From positions 1 to 55,129 of the forward strand of contig JAILRU010000024.1 of assembly GCA_024697945.1 (NCBI GenBank): 55,129 nt of DNA, read 5' to 3'. Both the position numbers and the translations under genes were made by a program. Origin of the DNA: Bacteroidaceae bacterium (GTDB lineage Bacteria > Bacteroidota > Bacteroidia > Bacteroidales > Bacteroidaceae). The stretch's first letter is position 1, and each line of letters starts with the position of its first letter. The notes under the pieces were generated by a model that saw only the letters and a program-made list of their open reading frames with translations, was not told the DNA's origin and ran no database searches. Below are positions 1-7,718 of the stretch, piece after piece.

Positions 1-2205
1 GATTCCCGAGGGCCAAGCATGGGTACGGTAGGGCACGCAGTTGATAGTCTTCTTGCCCTTTGCGTTGTTGAGAGATGACCATACGGCCGAAGGTGGGCAA
101 GTGGTATCAATAAGGCCTATCTCGCAGTAGATTTCTGCCTGGGAATGCCGGATGAGTTGTGCACCATCGAAATATGGCAGCGTAGCATCGAGCTGTGCCA
201 TGGTGAGGTTAGGGTGGTTCTCGATGGGCTGTGGCCACCCGCTGCGGCGTCCCTTGCACGAACCACCCAGATCCTGCATTGCAGGCACGTTGAGCACCAC
301 ACAGCTTACGCGTGGGTCAAGTCCGGCAGCTGCCACAGCTTGACCGCCTCCCTGACTTTCACCGATAACCACAATGCGACGGCCATCCCATTCCGGTTGG
401 CGTGTCATGTACTCGATGGCTCGTAGAAGGCGAAGATACATACCGCGAAAGTAATAGGTCTCGCGGTCAGCGGCATTGTGTTCATAATAATTGTGTAAGA
501 GCCCATCTTCGAGCATTTTATAATAATCGTCCGACTGGCCGTTCATCATCCCATGTGCGTTGATGTCAAGGCTGAGAGCGCCATTGCCCAAAGCTGCATT
601 GTGTACACACTCCCATTCTGAACAGCGACACCAATTGCCGCTGACGCCTGCAGCACGACAAAGAATGATGATAGGCAGGGATTTCTTTTTTGCGTTGACA
701 GGTTTAGCCACATATGCTCGTACGGGTGCAGGACCGAGGCAGTTGATTTCCAAATCATGACAGGTGTATTTTCCCTTATACTGCTCCGGCACGTCCAATG
801 GCGTCGTCTTTACCTGCATGGGCAATGCCTTGAGTTGTTTTTTTAAGTCGTTCCAATAGGACATCAAATCTGCGGGTTCTTCGTAGCCAGAACGAAAGCC
901 TTCGGGGTCCACCACATAGCCGATGGCTTCGGGCTTGCCTGTGCGTTCCTGCACCTGCACGCTAACGGCGCAAGTGCTGTCCAGTGCCTGCTCCAGAACA
1001 ATAAAATCTGCTGTAGCAGGCAGCAAGCGGAACTCGCGCCATACCTTATTATTATATGACACACGCACGAGGAGGGAGTCCATCGGCACGGGATCTGCGT
1101 GGCAGGTAACTACAGCCTGCTCACCTTTCTCGTAGATTCCGCTTTCCTTGTTGATGCCGAGGAGATAGGTTCCTGCGCGATTGACCTCATCTCGGGTCAG
1201 TATTAGCCTCTCGTTGAGGAATTGTCGCCAGAATGCATCATCGTTTTGCTGGCTGAAGACGAAGGGTATAGTCCACGGTGCCACAAAGAGCCAACGGGCA
1301 TTGTCCTTTTCCATCGCCTCGGCACTTGGCACACAATCGCATTCCGCCAAAGCGAGCATCTTTGAGGGATATTTGTTGCGCAAGAGATCGAACTGCTGCT
1401 TGAACGAACCATGTTGCGAGGGCGCATGGTACTGGTCGCGTGCCACGATATCAACATATTCGTCACCAGGATACCAGTCGTCATCATCCAGTTCCGATGT
1501 CCAGATATAAATAAGGTTATGGACACCATGTTCCATCAGATAACGTTGAGTGTAAAGGTAAAGCTGTTTGAAGGCCTCAGCCCCATCGTTACCCCACCAG
1601 AACCAGGCCTTGCCGCCTCGGTTGGTATTGCCTGCTGCTTCATGGAAGGGTCGCCAAAGGATGGGTATTCCCTGTCTCTGGTAATGAAGAAAGTAGCTGA
1701 CGATGGTGTCCAGGTTCTCGTTGATGATACGGTGTTCAGGAGTGCCGGCCTGAACAGCTTTACGTGGTGAGAAGAGCGTACCAGGACGACCTTGGGAACC
1801 CGAGGGGGAGTAGAAGGCAAAGCCCTCCTTGGCTGACAGGTCGGCAGCTATGGGTACACTCCAGTGCCAGAAAAATCCCACGATACCACCAGCATCGTGC
1901 CAAGCCTTGGCCGTAGGCCCCTTATAATTGAGGTTACGCTGGCGAAAGTGTTGGAAGTCGAAGATATTGATGGCGGGATACTTGCCTGCACGCTCATAGA
2001 TGCCATCAGCATCCATTGTGTTATAGTCCCATCGTGCTTGACAGCCCGAGAGTACCTGTTTGCCCCACACTATATCACGCAAGTAGCGATAAAGTTGCTG
2101 CGTTGGCCCTGTAGCCTCGCTGTCAACGGGTAACTTGGGGATCTGGTCTTGTGCGATACAGGAGAACGCAACAAAAAGAAAGAGAGGAAGGATGGTGCGT
2201 TTCAT
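1..2205 (-). CDS. GH26 beta-mannanase fused to CE7 acetyl esterase (C-terminus off window)
   Basis: The frame is open from the ATG at 2205 to the left edge, so 735 codons are seen and the stop is missing. Residues 1-19 (MKRTILPLFLFVAFSCIAQ) form a signal peptide. Residues about 25-330 resemble a GH26 endo-beta-1,4-mannanase: RPFHEAAG holds the predicted acid/base Glu189, followed by WFWWG, and LALAECD holds the predicted nucleophile Glu288. Residues about 400-735 resemble an AXE1/CE7 acetyl-xylan esterase: GESQGGG holds Ser617, GLIDTTCPP holds Asp700 and RTHAW holds His729, so the whole Ser-Asp-His triad is present. Expected role: cutting acetylated beta-mannan outside the cytoplasm while removing acetyl groups. 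The ATG lies one base after the TGA of the upstream esterase (TGACATG), so the two are probably translationally coupled. The families are seen by motif; substrate is inferred. Confidence 0.85.
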   Translation of the reverse strand, partial: MKRTILPLFLFVAFSCIAQDQIPKLPVDSEATGPTQQLYRYLRDIVWGKQVLSGCQARWDYNTMDADGIYERAGKYPAINIFDFQHFRQRNLNYKGPTAKAWHDAGGIVGFFWHWSVPIAADLSAKEGFAFYSPSGSQGRPGTLFSPRKAVQAGTPEHRIINENLDTIVSYFLHYQRQGIPILWRPFHEAAGNTNRGGKAWFWWGNDGAEAFKQLYLYTQRYLMEHGVHNLIYIWTSELDDDDWYPGDEYVDIVARDQYHAPSQHGSFKQQFDLLRNKYPSKMLALAECDCVPSAEAMEKDNARWLFVAPWTIPFVFSQQNDDAFWRQFLNERLILTRDEVNRAGTYLLGINKESGIYEKGEQAVVTCHADPVPMDSLLVRVSYNNKVWREFRLLPATADFIVLEQALDSTCAVSVQVQERTGKPEAIGYVVDPEGFRSGYEEPADLMSYWNDLKKQLKALPMQVKTTPLDVPEQYKGKYTCHDLEINCLGPAPVRAYVAKPVNAKKKSLPIIILCRAAGVSGNWCRCSEWECVHNAALGNGALSLDINAHGMMNGQSDDYYKMLEDGLLHNYYEHNAADRETYYFRGMYLRLLRAIEYMTRQPEWDGRRIVVIGESQGGGQAVAAAGLDPRVSCVVLNVPAMQDLGGSCKGRRSGWPQPIENHPNLTMAQLDATLPYFDGAQLIRHSQAEIYCEIGLIDTTCPPSAVWSSLNNAKGKKTINCVPYRTHAWPSGI

Positions 2206-2206
2206 G

Positions 2207-3283
2207 TCATTTAAACAGTTTAGGTGCAAAGTCAAACAGGTCGTAGTGCCATACGTGCCAGCTGTGCCCACCAGGTGTGTCGCTGTATTCGTATTTTATG
2301 CCAGCCTCATCGAAGCATTTAAGCATCTGCTGGCAGTTCTCGTAGGCAATGTCGCTCTTCCCTCCCATGGTAAAACGGAGAATGTTAGCTGTCTTGTTGA
2401 GTGTGGAAGCAATTTCGCGGAGCTTTTGCGTTTTGGCTTGGCGGTCGGCATCGTTTGAGCGGAACCAACCGGAACTCATTACGTTAATGTATCCAAAGAG
2501 GTTGGGATGCGCCATGAAGCAATTAAGAGTCTCAAGTCCTCCCATAGAGAGTCCGGCCATAGCGGTGTTTTTGGAGCCTGTTTTTATGCGATACTGCTCG
2601 GCTACACGTGGCATAATATCTACTACAAGTTCATCAACGAACTTCTCTGTGTCCATCCCGCCATGAGGCATTACCACAATCATCGGGGCTATCTTGCCCT
2701 CTGCATAGAGACTGTCAAGAATGTTGTCAGCACAACCCACAGAGGTCCAAGAAGCATCATTATCGCCACCGCCATGAATGAGGTAGAGAACGGGCAGTGA
2801 CTCCTTAGCCGCTTTTCCTGCAGGCATCCATACATGCATACTGCGAGTGGTGCCGGTGGTGGAGGATTTATATGATAATTGTGACACAGGACCATGAGGT
2901 ACGTCGCGCTGTGCCCAAAAGATGTCCTCGCCATTCGTAATCATGGCAACAGGTGTAATTTCAGAATATAATCGGTAGCGGGGGGTGATGACCCGTACGC
3001 CATCCACAACAAAATGATAGCGGTAAGCATCTGTAGCCACGTGTGGAACTACTGCTGTCCAAATGCCGTCGACATCCTTGGTGAACAGAGCATTGAGTCC
3101 TGAGAAGTCGCCGCTAAGTGTTACTTTCTCAGCCTTGGGAGCATAGATGCGGAAGGTGGTAGAACCGTCAGCGTTGATAACAATGGATGTAAGCGTGTCG
3201 GCAGGCGTAACATTTCTGCGCCATTGTGCATTTACCATAAGTGTGACTGTCACAAAAAGGAGTAGGAGAATCTGTCTTTTCAT
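2207..3283 (-). CDS. CBM48-type / CE1 secreted esterase (feruloyl or acetyl esterase-like)
   Basis: 358 aa with a signal peptide (MKRQILLLLFVTVTLMVNAQ). Residues about 35-125 look like a CBM48/early-set beta-sandwich (FRIYAPKAEKVTLSGDF...DGIWTAVVP), a usual N-terminal partner of Bacteroidetes CE1 enzymes. The rest is an esterase-D type alpha/beta hydrolase: LYLIHGGGDND, nucleophile Ser246 in GLSMGG, and a C-terminal GGHSWHVW with His340. Such enzymes remove feruloyl or acetyl esters from hemicellulose. An in-frame ATG 13 codons upstream (3322) is rejected because it lies inside the -7 promoter box at 3320-3327. Next to the GH26-CE7 gene, the likely job is de-esterifying mannan or xylan. The exact ester is unknown. 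Confidence 0.8.
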   Translation of the reverse strand: MKRQILLLLFVTVTLMVNAQWRRNVTPADTLTSIVINADGSTTFRIYAPKAEKVTLSGDFSGLNALFTKDVDGIWTAVVPHVATDAYRYHFVVDGVRVITPRYRLYSEITPVAMITNGEDIFWAQRDVPHGPVSQLSYKSSTTGTTRSMHVWMPAGKAAKESLPVLYLIHGGGDNDASWTSVGCADNILDSLYAEGKIAPMIVVMPHGGMDTEKFVDELVVDIMPRVAEQYRIKTGSKNTAMAGLSMGGLETLNCFMAHPNLFGYINVMSSGWFRSNDADRQAKTQKLREIASTLNKTANILRFTMGGKSDIAYENCQQMLKCFDEAGIKYEYSDTPGGHSWHVWHYDLFDFAPKLFK

Positions 3284-3319
3284 TGTCGTATGTGTTTTAG
3301 TATTAGTAGAAATGCACTG

Positions 3320-3327
3320 CAAAGATA
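3320..3327 (-). promoter_or_regulatory. Bacteroidetes -7 box (TATCTTTG) for the esterase / GH26-CE7 genes
   Basis: TATCTTTG on the minus strand matches the Bacteroidetes TAnnTTTG -7 consensus and lies 37 bases before the esterase ATG. No clear TTG -33 element is seen. It separates this two-gene unit from the AraC gene upstream. Confidence 0.6.
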
Positions 3328-3382
3328 CGTACTATTATTTTGATTGGCTGACTCTTTCTTAACCATTGATGGCACAGTCATT

Positions 3383-4282
3383 CTAAATGATGATTTTCTT
3401 CTTATTGTAATTCTCGCGGAACTCTGTAGGGGTACATCCTCTATGTTTGCGGAACAGGCGATTGAAATTAGAGAGCGTATTGAAGCCGGAGTCATAACAT
3501 ATTTCAGCAGCCGTCATTGTGGTATCTATCAGCATTCGTGAAGCAAAGCCCAGGCGAATCTCGATGATATAGTCCGACAACGTGCGGCCTGTTCGCTGAC
3601 GGAAGAAGCGGGAAAAGGCTACAGGTGTCATCCCTACTAACTCTGCAATCTGTTCAAGCCGCACTTCTTCGCGGAAATGACTCGCTATGTACTGCTGTAC
3701 TTTATTGACACGACGGCTCTCACTGCTTGCCTTGATGCGTGCAAACGAGGAGCTGGACAGGGTGCGGCTGTCGTCGGCCAGCGACAGGTCGTAAAGCAGT
3801 TCAAGGAAGCTCAGCACCGCATGGAAGCCGTGCCCGTGACATGTCAATTCGTCCAATCTCCTATATATCCTCATAATGGTGAGCCCGGAAAAGGCGAGGC
3901 CCAAGCGGGCACGCTCCAGCATCTGACGGATGGAATGGAACTGGTTCTTATTAAGCAAACTCTCGGGCAGCACGTCTGAGGTGAACTGTATGGTAATCTC
4001 TCTGATGTTCGTGCTATGACATTCCCCCTGTTCCCATACGTGTTCCAGATTGGGACTGGCAATGAGGACCAGATCATACTCCCCAATCGTCTCACAGTTA
4101 TCTCCCACCGTTCGACGTACTCCCGCAGCGCCTGCGATGAAATTAAGCTCGAATTCAGGATGGCTGTGGATAGGGAAGTCGAATGATGATTTGTGGCGGT
4201 CGGCCAAGTAGAAACAGTCGCTGTCAGACAGCGGTGTAATCTCCCGCATCACGGATGCTGTAGTGAGGTCTTGTTGAGTCAT
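3383..4282 (-). CDS. AraC-family transcriptional regulator
   Basis: 299 aa. The N-terminal part (about 20-110) looks like a cupin-type effector domain (FPIHSHPEFELNFI, EYDLVLIASPNLEHVW). The C-terminal 100 residues are a two-helix-turn-helix AraC DNA-binding domain: VRLEQIAELVGMTPVAFSRF, then the second HTH and closing signature (AAEICYDSGFNTLSNFNRLF, followed by RKHRGCTPTEFRE). It starts 24 bases after the epimerase stop, so the two are probably co-transcribed, while the esterase below has its own promoter. It most likely senses a sugar and controls the neighbouring mannan enzymes; the ligand is unknown. Confidence 0.9.
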   Translation of the reverse strand: MTQQDLTTASVMREITPLSDSDCFYLADRHKSSFDFPIHSHPEFELNFIAGAAGVRRTVGDNCETIGEYDLVLIASPNLEHVWEQGECHSTNIREITIQFTSDVLPESLLNKNQFHSIRQMLERARLGLAFSGLTIMRIYRRLDELTCHGHGFHAVLSFLELLYDLSLADDSRTLSSSSFARIKASSESRRVNKVQQYIASHFREEVRLEQIAELVGMTPVAFSRFFRQRTGRTLSDYIIEIRLGFASRMLIDTTMTAAEICYDSGFNTLSNFNRLFRKHRGCTPTEFRENYNKKKIII

Positions 4283-4306
4283 AACGATTATGTGTTTTTA
4301 TGTGTA

Positions 4307-5563
4307 TCAGAGCATTGTTCTTATGCGCTCTATGAGTTCCAGACACATGCGGCCATTGTGGTATGGGCATTTCCAGAAGCCGGCATGGTCATCGTCGAGG
4401 TTCACTCTGCCATCCTCGCGGATGCTCCAGTACCATTCGCCATGCTCGTAGTCGATGAGTCGGTCCTTGATGTAGCGCCACAATCGTAATGCCTTATCCA
4501 ATGCCTTCTCATCGTCAAAATGCTGATAGAGATTGAAGAATCCCACGACGGCCTCTGCCTGCACCCACCAATGGCGGTCGCGGTCGAAGTGCGAGCCGTC
4601 GGGCTCTCCTTCATATATCATGGAGCCGTCGGGCTGCAACCCTTTCTCGCTCGCCAATGCTACCTCTCTCACTATCGGCTCTACCTTATTTAATACAGCT
4701 TTGTCTCCAAGTACGAGCGCGGCCTCGTGCAAGAGCCATGAACATTCTATGTCATGCCCGTAGCTTTCGGTAGTGCTGCGACGCGTCCAATCCATATCGA
4801 AGAAGAGGTCGAGGTGATGTGTTTTGGGGTTAAGGATGTTGTCGATGAAAAGGGAGACCAAACGCCCGACTGCCGCTGAGACCTTTCTGGCATGCTCGCT
4901 TTCCGGGTCAGTTTCTTGTAGCAGACGAAGCAAGTTGGTATATGGCTCAATGATATGCAAATGCGTATTCTGGCTTTTCGGGTAGTTCTCGTCCTTGGCA
5001 GAGAGACGCATGTCCGTGATGGGTTGCCAGTCGTGCGAGCAAGCCTCGATATAGCCCCCGAATTCCTTGTCCCATGCATGGCGTTCAATGATGTCGAAGA
5101 GATGGACGGCTATCTGCAAAGCCTCCTCGTCACCTGTCAGCCGGCCGTATTCCGAGAAGCCGTAAAGCATGAAACCTTGGGCATAGAATTGTTTCTTGGT
5201 GTCAAGTGGCTGCCCATCTGCCGTGACACTCCAAAACGTACCGCCATATTCCTTGTCCATGAAATGTGCGAGGATATAATCCTTGGTCAGCTGGGCCGCC
5301 TCATGGAAGGATCTGTCGTCTAGTACGCGACAGGCTGCGCTGAAGGTCCAAAGCAACCGGGCATAGAGGATGGCACCACGTGGAGCTTCCTCCTCCATCA
5401 GTCCCTTTCCCGTCATCCGTCCATACCAGCCGCCCCGTCTTGTGTCAAGCATATTGTCGAGCCAGAACGGCAGGATGTTTTGTGTAAGACATTCGTGGAC
5501 TTCACGGCATAGAGAGCGCAATAATGTCTCATTTGAAAGAAAAAGGTGACTCTTTGCAGGCAT
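4307..5563 (-). CDS. AGE-family cellobiose/mannobiose 2-epimerase
   Basis: 418 aa with no signal peptide, so cytoplasmic. The sequence follows the N-acylglucosamine/cellobiose 2-epimerase (alpha/alpha)6 barrel family: RGGWYGRMTG near the N-terminus, YAQGFMLYGFSEY, and RHWWVQAEAVVGF. Three histidines sit where cellobiose 2-epimerases carry their catalytic set: His203 in NTHLHIIEPY, His270 in SYGHDIECSW and His402 in CPYHNGR. The family epimerises the reducing-end glucose/mannose of beta-1,4 disaccharides; in mannan pathways it turns Man-Man into Man-Glc for a GH130 phosphorylase. The GH26 gene nearby supports the mannobiose role. No GH130 gene is visible here. Mannobiose versus cellobiose preference cannot be read from sequence. 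Confidence 0.85.
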   Translation of the reverse strand: MPAKSHLFLSNETLLRSLCREVHECLTQNILPFWLDNMLDTRRGGWYGRMTGKGLMEEEAPRGAILYARLLWTFSAACRVLDDRSFHEAAQLTKDYILAHFMDKEYGGTFWSVTADGQPLDTKKQFYAQGFMLYGFSEYGRLTGDEEALQIAVHLFDIIERHAWDKEFGGYIEACSHDWQPITDMRLSAKDENYPKSQNTHLHIIEPYTNLLRLLQETDPESEHARKVSAAVGRLVSLFIDNILNPKTHHLDLFFDMDWTRRSTTESYGHDIECSWLLHEAALVLGDKAVLNKVEPIVREVALASEKGLQPDGSMIYEGEPDGSHFDRDRHWWVQAEAVVGFFNLYQHFDDEKALDKALRLWRYIKDRLIDYEHGEWYWSIREDGRVNLDDDHAGFWKCPYHNGRMCLELIERIRTML

Positions 5564-5591
5564 AGTGATGCGATTTCTTTATTTCACGTTA

Positions 5592-5599
5592 CAAAGATA
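5592..5599 (-). promoter_or_regulatory. -7 box (TATCTTTG) for the epimerase-AraC unit
   Basis: Minus-strand TATCTTTG 29 bases upstream of the epimerase ATG at 5563. It matches TAnnTTTG. The -33 element is not clear. Confidence 0.6.
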
Positions 5600-5739
5600 T
5601 GAATAAAAGATGCAGAAAGAGTATTCTAAACATGAATAATTACATTGTTTGCTCATCATTTGCTAAAAAAAGCTCATCTCTGTCACTAACATACACAATA
5701 CGAGGCAGCTTTTCTTTGAAAAGTAAGAGTATAATTCAT

Positions 5740-5753
5740 AACTTTCGAAAGTT
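5740..5753. promoter_or_regulatory. 14-bp perfect palindrome AACTTTCGAAAGTT
   Basis: A perfect dyad lies about 140 bases upstream of the epimerase -7 box. It could be an operator for a dimeric regulator or chance; AraC proteins normally bind direct repeats, so the local AraC is not an obvious partner. Confidence 0.3.
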
Positions 5754-5786
5754 GAGTTTTGACTTCTTAATGTTTTAACATTTTAG

Positions 5787-5972
5787 AACGGTCAATTGTC
5801 ATTTGAGAGCGGGACAGAAGGCACTCCGATTGTTGTCTATGACACCAGCGGCAAGCAGTACGGCAGCACCATTGCTGAAAAGGACCGCGCCACTATCACC
5901 ACCTCTCTCTGTCCAGGCTTTATCGCCATCGTGAAGATTGGAGAAAAAGCTGTCAAGATCGCGATTAAAGAA
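5787..5972 (+). pseudogene. Fragment: C-terminal sorting domain of a lost T9SS-secreted protein
   Basis: In-frame TAG at 5784-5786 is followed by about 60 codons that read as a typical type IX secretion C-terminal domain: TPIVVYDTSGKQYGSTI, then LCPGFIAIVKIGEKAVKIAI. Nothing upstream encodes a secreted protein in this frame, and the frame continues past the normal domain end into spacer sequence. I read it as the surviving tail of a deleted gene. No start codon with a sensible leader is present apart from a TTG at 5796, so it is not called as a functional gene. Confidence 0.55.
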
Positions 5973-5996
5973 TTAAGAATTGAAAAAATAAAAAGC

Positions 5997-6030
5997 AAAT
6001 CCCCACTGCGGTATTCCACGGTGGGGATTT
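5997..6030. terminator. Hairpin with perfect 10-bp stem
   Basis: AAATCCCCAC (5997-6006) pairs perfectly with GTGGGGATTT (6021-6030) across a 14-base loop, followed by GTCTTT. It follows the sorting-domain fragment and is probably the old gene's terminator; the pairing works on both strands. Confidence 0.65.
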
Positions 6031-6112
6031 GTCTTTATATGCTGCGGCAAATCTTTAGGAGTATATTATATTGTTTACTGTCCGCTAAACTTTGAAGCCG
6101 CTTCAACAAATT

Positions 6113-6143
6113 AGGGCTGACACCAGTTGCAAGTGCCAGCCCT
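6113..6143. terminator. Hairpin upstream of the transposase
   Basis: AGGGCTG-A-CAC (6113-6123) pairs with GTG-C-CAGCCCT (6133-6143), followed by TTTT. It lies just inside the left IS end, upstream of the transposase promoter, where such hairpins limit read-through transcription into transposase genes. Confidence 0.55.
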
Positions 6144-6149
6144 TTTGGT

Positions 6150-6157
6150 TATCTTTG
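6150..6157 (+). promoter_or_regulatory. Transposase promoter -7 box (TATCTTTG)
   Basis: TATCTTTG lies 28 bases before the transposase ATG. TTG at 6127-6129 lies 20 bases upstream and may serve as the -33 element. The element therefore carries its own promoter. Confidence 0.6.
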
Positions 6158-6184
6158 CAGTTGACTAAAAAAACAAACATAACC

Positions 6185-7405
6185 ATGGGCAAAAGTACAC
6201 ATTTTTTCGGACAGCCGGTATATGGTCAGCTAATAAAATCGCTTGACCGTGATAAAATTGTTGAAATGAGCCGCCAAAACGGCGGTGAGAAGTATGTGAA
6301 GAGCTTCGATGGCTACACTCATCTGCTGACCATGCTCTATGCTGTGATCATGCGTTTCGATTCTCTCCGTGAGATAGAGGCATCTATGACAGCAGAGGTC
6401 AGGAAGCTGCATCACGTCGGTATAGAAAAGGTTCCCAAGCGCAGCACGCTCTCTGATGCCAATGCAAGACGTTCGGAAAAGTTCTTCGAGGAGGTATATT
6501 GCGATTTGTATGAACAGAACAGGGACAGACTTTCTTCGGACAGCCGAAGAAACGGCTGTGAGGAGTGGATAAAGCGCCTGAGAATCATTGATTCCACCAC
6601 CATCTCTCTATTCTCCAACGCCATATTCAAGGGTGTGGGACGTCATCCGAAGACTGGCAAGAAGAAGGGAGGCATAAAGGTGCATTCGGTCATACATGCC
6701 AATGAGGGTGTGCCATGTGACGTGAGGTTCACTTCAGCCGCCACCAACGACTCCATCATGCTTGCACCGAGCTATTATCAGTATAACGAGATTGTAGCTA
6801 TGGACCGTGCTTACATCAACTATGAAAAGTTTGAGGAACTCACCGAGAGAAATGTGGTGTACGTCACCAAGATGAAGAAAAACCTCAGCTATGAGGTTCT
6901 CGTGGATTGCATGGATATGAACGCAGATGGGAAGATGGAATACCGCGAGCAGGTTGTGGCGTTCCGTAAGGGAGAAGTAAACCACATAGCCCGTATAATC
7001 ACATACGTGGACACCAAGAAAGGCAAGCAGCCAAAGCTCATATCCCTGCTTACCAACGATTTCGACATGTCTTCGGACACCATAGTGGACATATACCGCA
7101 AAAGGTGGCATATAGAGTCGCTGTTCAAACAGATAAAGCAGAATTTCCCTCTGCGCTACTTCTATGGAGAAAGCGCAAACGCCATCAAGATTCAGATTTG
7201 GGTCACACTGATTGCAAACCTGCTGCTCTCGCTTCTCCAAAGCTCATTGGTGCGTAATTGGAGCTTCTCCGGATTGGCAACGATGGTGAGAATTGTCCTT
7301 ATGTACTATCTCAATCTGGAAAATTTCTTCAACCAACCAGATGCAGACCTTAAAATCTTGTTCGCACAGGCGTCAGAAACGCCTCCAGAAGTAACAGAAA
7401 ACTAA
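6185..7405 (+). CDS. IS4-family DDE transposase
   Basis: 406 aa from the ATG in MGKSTHFFGQPVYGQL, a typical start for Bacteroidetes IS4 transposases with an N-terminal DUF4372-type domain. An upstream in-frame ATG at 6092 would place the start before the internal promoter and is rejected. The catalytic DDE set is Asp136 (RIIDSTTIS), Asp207 (VAMDRAY) and Glu311. The IS4 signature Y-2-R-3-E-6-K is exact: Tyr304, Arg307, Glu311, Lys318 in YRKRWHIESLFKQIK. The C-terminus is a helical segment. The frame is unbroken, so the enzyme is probably functional; it cuts and pastes its own element. Confidence 0.93.
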   Translation: MGKSTHFFGQPVYGQLIKSLDRDKIVEMSRQNGGEKYVKSFDGYTHLLTMLYAVIMRFDSLREIEASMTAEVRKLHHVGIEKVPKRSTLSDANARRSEKFFEEVYCDLYEQNRDRLSSDSRRNGCEEWIKRLRIIDSTTISLFSNAIFKGVGRHPKTGKKKGGIKVHSVIHANEGVPCDVRFTSAATNDSIMLAPSYYQYNEIVAMDRAYINYEKFEELTERNVVYVTKMKKNLSYEVLVDCMDMNADGKMEYREQVVAFRKGEVNHIARIITYVDTKKGKQPKLISLLTNDFDMSSDTIVDIYRKRWHIESLFKQIKQNFPLRYFYGESANAIKIQIWVTLIANLLLSLLQSSLVRNWSFSGLATMVRIVLMYYLNLENFFNQPDADLKILFAQASETPPEVTEN

Positions 7406-7434
7406 TCAAGGAGGCTTGTCCAAGGCTAATAAAA

Positions 7435-7466
7435 TGCCCAACCACTGATAATAAAGAGGTTGGGCA
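7435..7466. terminator. Hairpin at transposase 3' end
   Basis: TGCCCAACC (7435-7443) pairs perfectly with GGTTGGGCA (7458-7466) 30 bases after the transposase stop. Probably the IS terminator, although there is no strong T-tract. Confidence 0.55.
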
Positions 7467-7550
7467 TAGGATGTTTATGTTTAGCGGACAGTAATAATAT
7501 TGTTTGGTTCAACTTAGCCAGCATCGTGGCATCATCCATTCTGACGTTCT

Positions 7551-7694
7551 TTACGAATTCAATGAAGAGAGTGTAAGTTCATACACTTTTTCGTTCATGA
7601 AACTTTCTACTTCGTCCATTGGGACAGTCTGACCAGCCAGGGCCTGTGCATAGCTCTTTTTTAGAATGGTCAATAATGCCCAGTTTGCTTCCAT
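7551..7694 (-). CDS. Small hypothetical protein, 47 aa (possibly antitoxin-like)
   Basis: ATG at 7694 to TAA at 7551. The protein starts MEANWALLTILKKSYAQALA and continues GQTVPMDEVESFMNEKVYEL; it is mostly helical with a Lys-rich N-terminal helix and an acidic middle. Its size and layout recall short addiction-module antitoxins of Bacteroidetes, but no toxin gene is recognisable next to it and I cannot confirm a family. It lies 24 bases upstream of the outer-membrane gene's stop, on the same strand. The IS element is inserted 56 bases downstream of its stop codon, so whatever followed it may have been displaced. Confidence 0.5.
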   Translation of the reverse strand: MEANWALLTILKKSYAQALAGQTVPMDEVESFMNEKVYELTLSSLNS

Positions 7695-7718
7695 ATTTCT
7701 GTTGTTGAAACTTTTTGC

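Larger units (their letters stand above)
6075..7494 (+). mobile_element. Complete IS4-family insertion sequence (about 1420 bp)
   Basis: The ends carry a 16-bp perfect terminal inverted repeat: TTACTGTCCGCTAAAC (6075-6090) and its complement (7479-7494). The flanks are TTATATTGT (6066-6074) and TAATATTGT (7495-7503), a 9-bp target duplication with one mismatch; 9 bp or more is normal for IS4 elements. Inside are one DDE transposase gene and hairpins near both ends. The element sits between the mannan locus and the small ORF at 7551-7694. It appears intact and may still be mobile. Confidence 0.88.

Noticed and set aside
2207..3322. Longer start of the CE1 esterase at 3322
   Set aside because: This ATG lies inside the -7 promoter box (3320-3327), and the signal peptide starts at MKRQILLLL (3283).
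5796..6095. A 99-codon ORF starting at a TTG
   Set aside because: Only the first 60 codons look like protein, a sorting-domain remnant; the rest reads through a terminator hairpin and the IS end.
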